Positions 62,900 through 64,000 of a DNA stretch of 64,000 nt are shown here, piece after piece (positions within the stretch are counted from its first letter, which is position 1; every line of letters begins with the position of its first letter). A program made the translations under genes and the position numbers. A model generated the notes under the pieces. The model was not told where the DNA came from, did no database searches, and saw nothing but the letters and a program-made list of their open reading frames with translations. Where the stretch lies: positions 1,364,236,393 to 1,364,300,392 of the forward strand of contig OY728130.1 in NCBI GenBank assembly GCA_963277665.1, given 5' to 3'. The stretch comes from Viscum album. Its lineage: Eukaryota; Streptophyta; Magnoliopsida; Santalales; Viscaceae.

Positions 62900-64000
62900 A
62901 CCCAGCTGAATAATAATAAAATATTATTTATTTAAATTCTCTATAACTCTTTTCATGTTTATTATTCATTTTCATGTATTCATTACTAAGTCTTATTAAA
63001 TTAGAAAACAAATTATTTTCATGTTGGATAGTTTAATGATAAACAGTTCATATGTCAAAAATAACTTTATTTGGTTGACATAAACAAAGTTATTTTTAAT
63101 TAATCTTCCACATAATTGAAAACATTTAATAATTATCATTTTTATTAAAATATAATACACTTTGAACTATCTATTATAATAAAAAATGAACTACATCACA
63201 ATCACTAAAATTCTAGGCTCTACGTACGCATCAGCAACATTTCCATTCTTCAAGGAACATGATGGAAAAAAGGTAGGTTATATTTTATCATAATATGAGG
63301 AAATTTATATTATATAAAGAATTTCATATTTTTTTAATTGAATACCCTTAGACATACCATTAAATTTATTTTTAAAAATAAATGAATCCCATCACATCGC
63401 AATGTGGTAGTCCACCCTACACATGAATGAAAACATTATTCATTCAAATAATGATAAGGAAAGAAATTATTTTGTATATTTATTATATATAATGGATAAT
63501 ATTTAATTAAAATAATATATAAAAAGAAAAATAATCCTTATTACCTTACATATAACTTTTATGTAAAAAATAAGTCACATCGCTTTGCGTGTTGGTAATC
63601 CATCGTACACCTGAGCGACATTATCATATTCTCTATGGAATTGAATTTGAGAATTTATATATGATATGATAATTAAAAAATAATAATTATATAAGAAAAA
63701 TTTTATATAAACATTAAATAGATGATTATATCTAGATGTGATAACAAGTGATGGAAAATGAATTATGTATCTTTGTGATGTGGTAGTCCATCGTACACAC
63801 GAACAATGATTTCATATCAAATTTAAGGGAGTAATAGATTTTTTTAGGCCATAACCATAACATAAATAAATATAATTAAATATTATATACTATAGTTATA
63901 AATTTATAATATTTTAACAATATTTGAAGGAATTTTAGGATGAAATAAAACAAAATATTTAGTTAACAATGTTACCTCTTCTTCAAAAAAAATCTTTTGG
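62900..64000 (-). repeat. Family A LTR, partial copy 4, cut by the window end
   Basis: Four tandem units have cores at about 63213 (CTCTACGTACGCATC), 63406, 63584 and 63782, spaced 193, 178 and 198 bp. They are followed by GTTACCTCTTCTTC at 63971-63984, the same order as in copy 3 (48188-48201). The LTR start was not found: sequence below about 62.9 kb does not match family A, so the copy may be truncated or interrupted. Its promoter end lies beyond the window. Confidence 0.75.

Overview
The window looks like intergenic DNA of a large, repeat-filled plant nuclear genome. It is very AT-rich and poor in CpG, with TG/CA where CpG would be expected, as in old methylated repeats. It consists mainly of nested LTR retrotransposons with plant-type features: LTRs of 1.6-4.3 kb, initiator-Met-tRNA-like primer sites, Ty3/Gypsy pol, and one LINE-like insertion. 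I found no intact host gene, rRNA, tRNA or CRISPR array. Almost all open frames are chance frames in decayed repeats. The species cannot be named from the sequence.

Layout. (1) 1085-11678: a minus-strand LTR element of family A, with two ~4.16 kb LTRs around only ~2.27 kb of interior. (2) 12957-27687: a minus-strand Ty3/Gypsy element of family B with ~2.6 kb LTRs, a decayed 5-bp target duplication, primer site, polypurine tract, and readable but frame-broken gag, protease, RT and integrase. A plus-strand solo LTR (20969-23645, perfect ATGGC duplication) sits in its coding region. (3) ~28404-54100: AT-rich, probably Copia-like remnants, with a related LTR-like segment at ~28.4-29.3 kb and ~50.4-51.3 kb. 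Two later insertions split them: a minus-strand, apparently non-coding LTR element (31367-41051, perfect ATCCT duplication) and a 4.31 kb family A solo LTR (45799-50108, perfect TGGAT duplication). (4) Inside the 31-41 kb element, a 1.44 kb LINE-like retroposon (36747-38189) is bounded by a perfect 17-bp duplication. It carries the best-preserved protein-like frame of the window. (5) ~54128-55754: a plus-strand LTR with a cluster of perfect hairpins, a TATA box, a 14/15-bp minisatellite and a primer-site-like sequence. (6) 55.8-62.9 kb: decayed sequence with a less AT-rich patch at 61.5-62.6 kb. (7) ~62.9 kb to the end: a fourth, partial family A LTR.

The most unusual structures are the ~190-bp tandem units with a self-complementary CCGTACGTACGCACG core inside every family A LTR, the hairpin cluster at 54.36-54.66 kb, the GNRA-capped hairpin next to the poly(A) tail of the LINE-like insert, and a protein-like segment of unknown function between gag and protease of the family B element. 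The nesting gives a relative order: Copia-like remnants first, then the 31-41 kb element and the solo LTRs, with the LINE-like insert after the 31-41 kb element.
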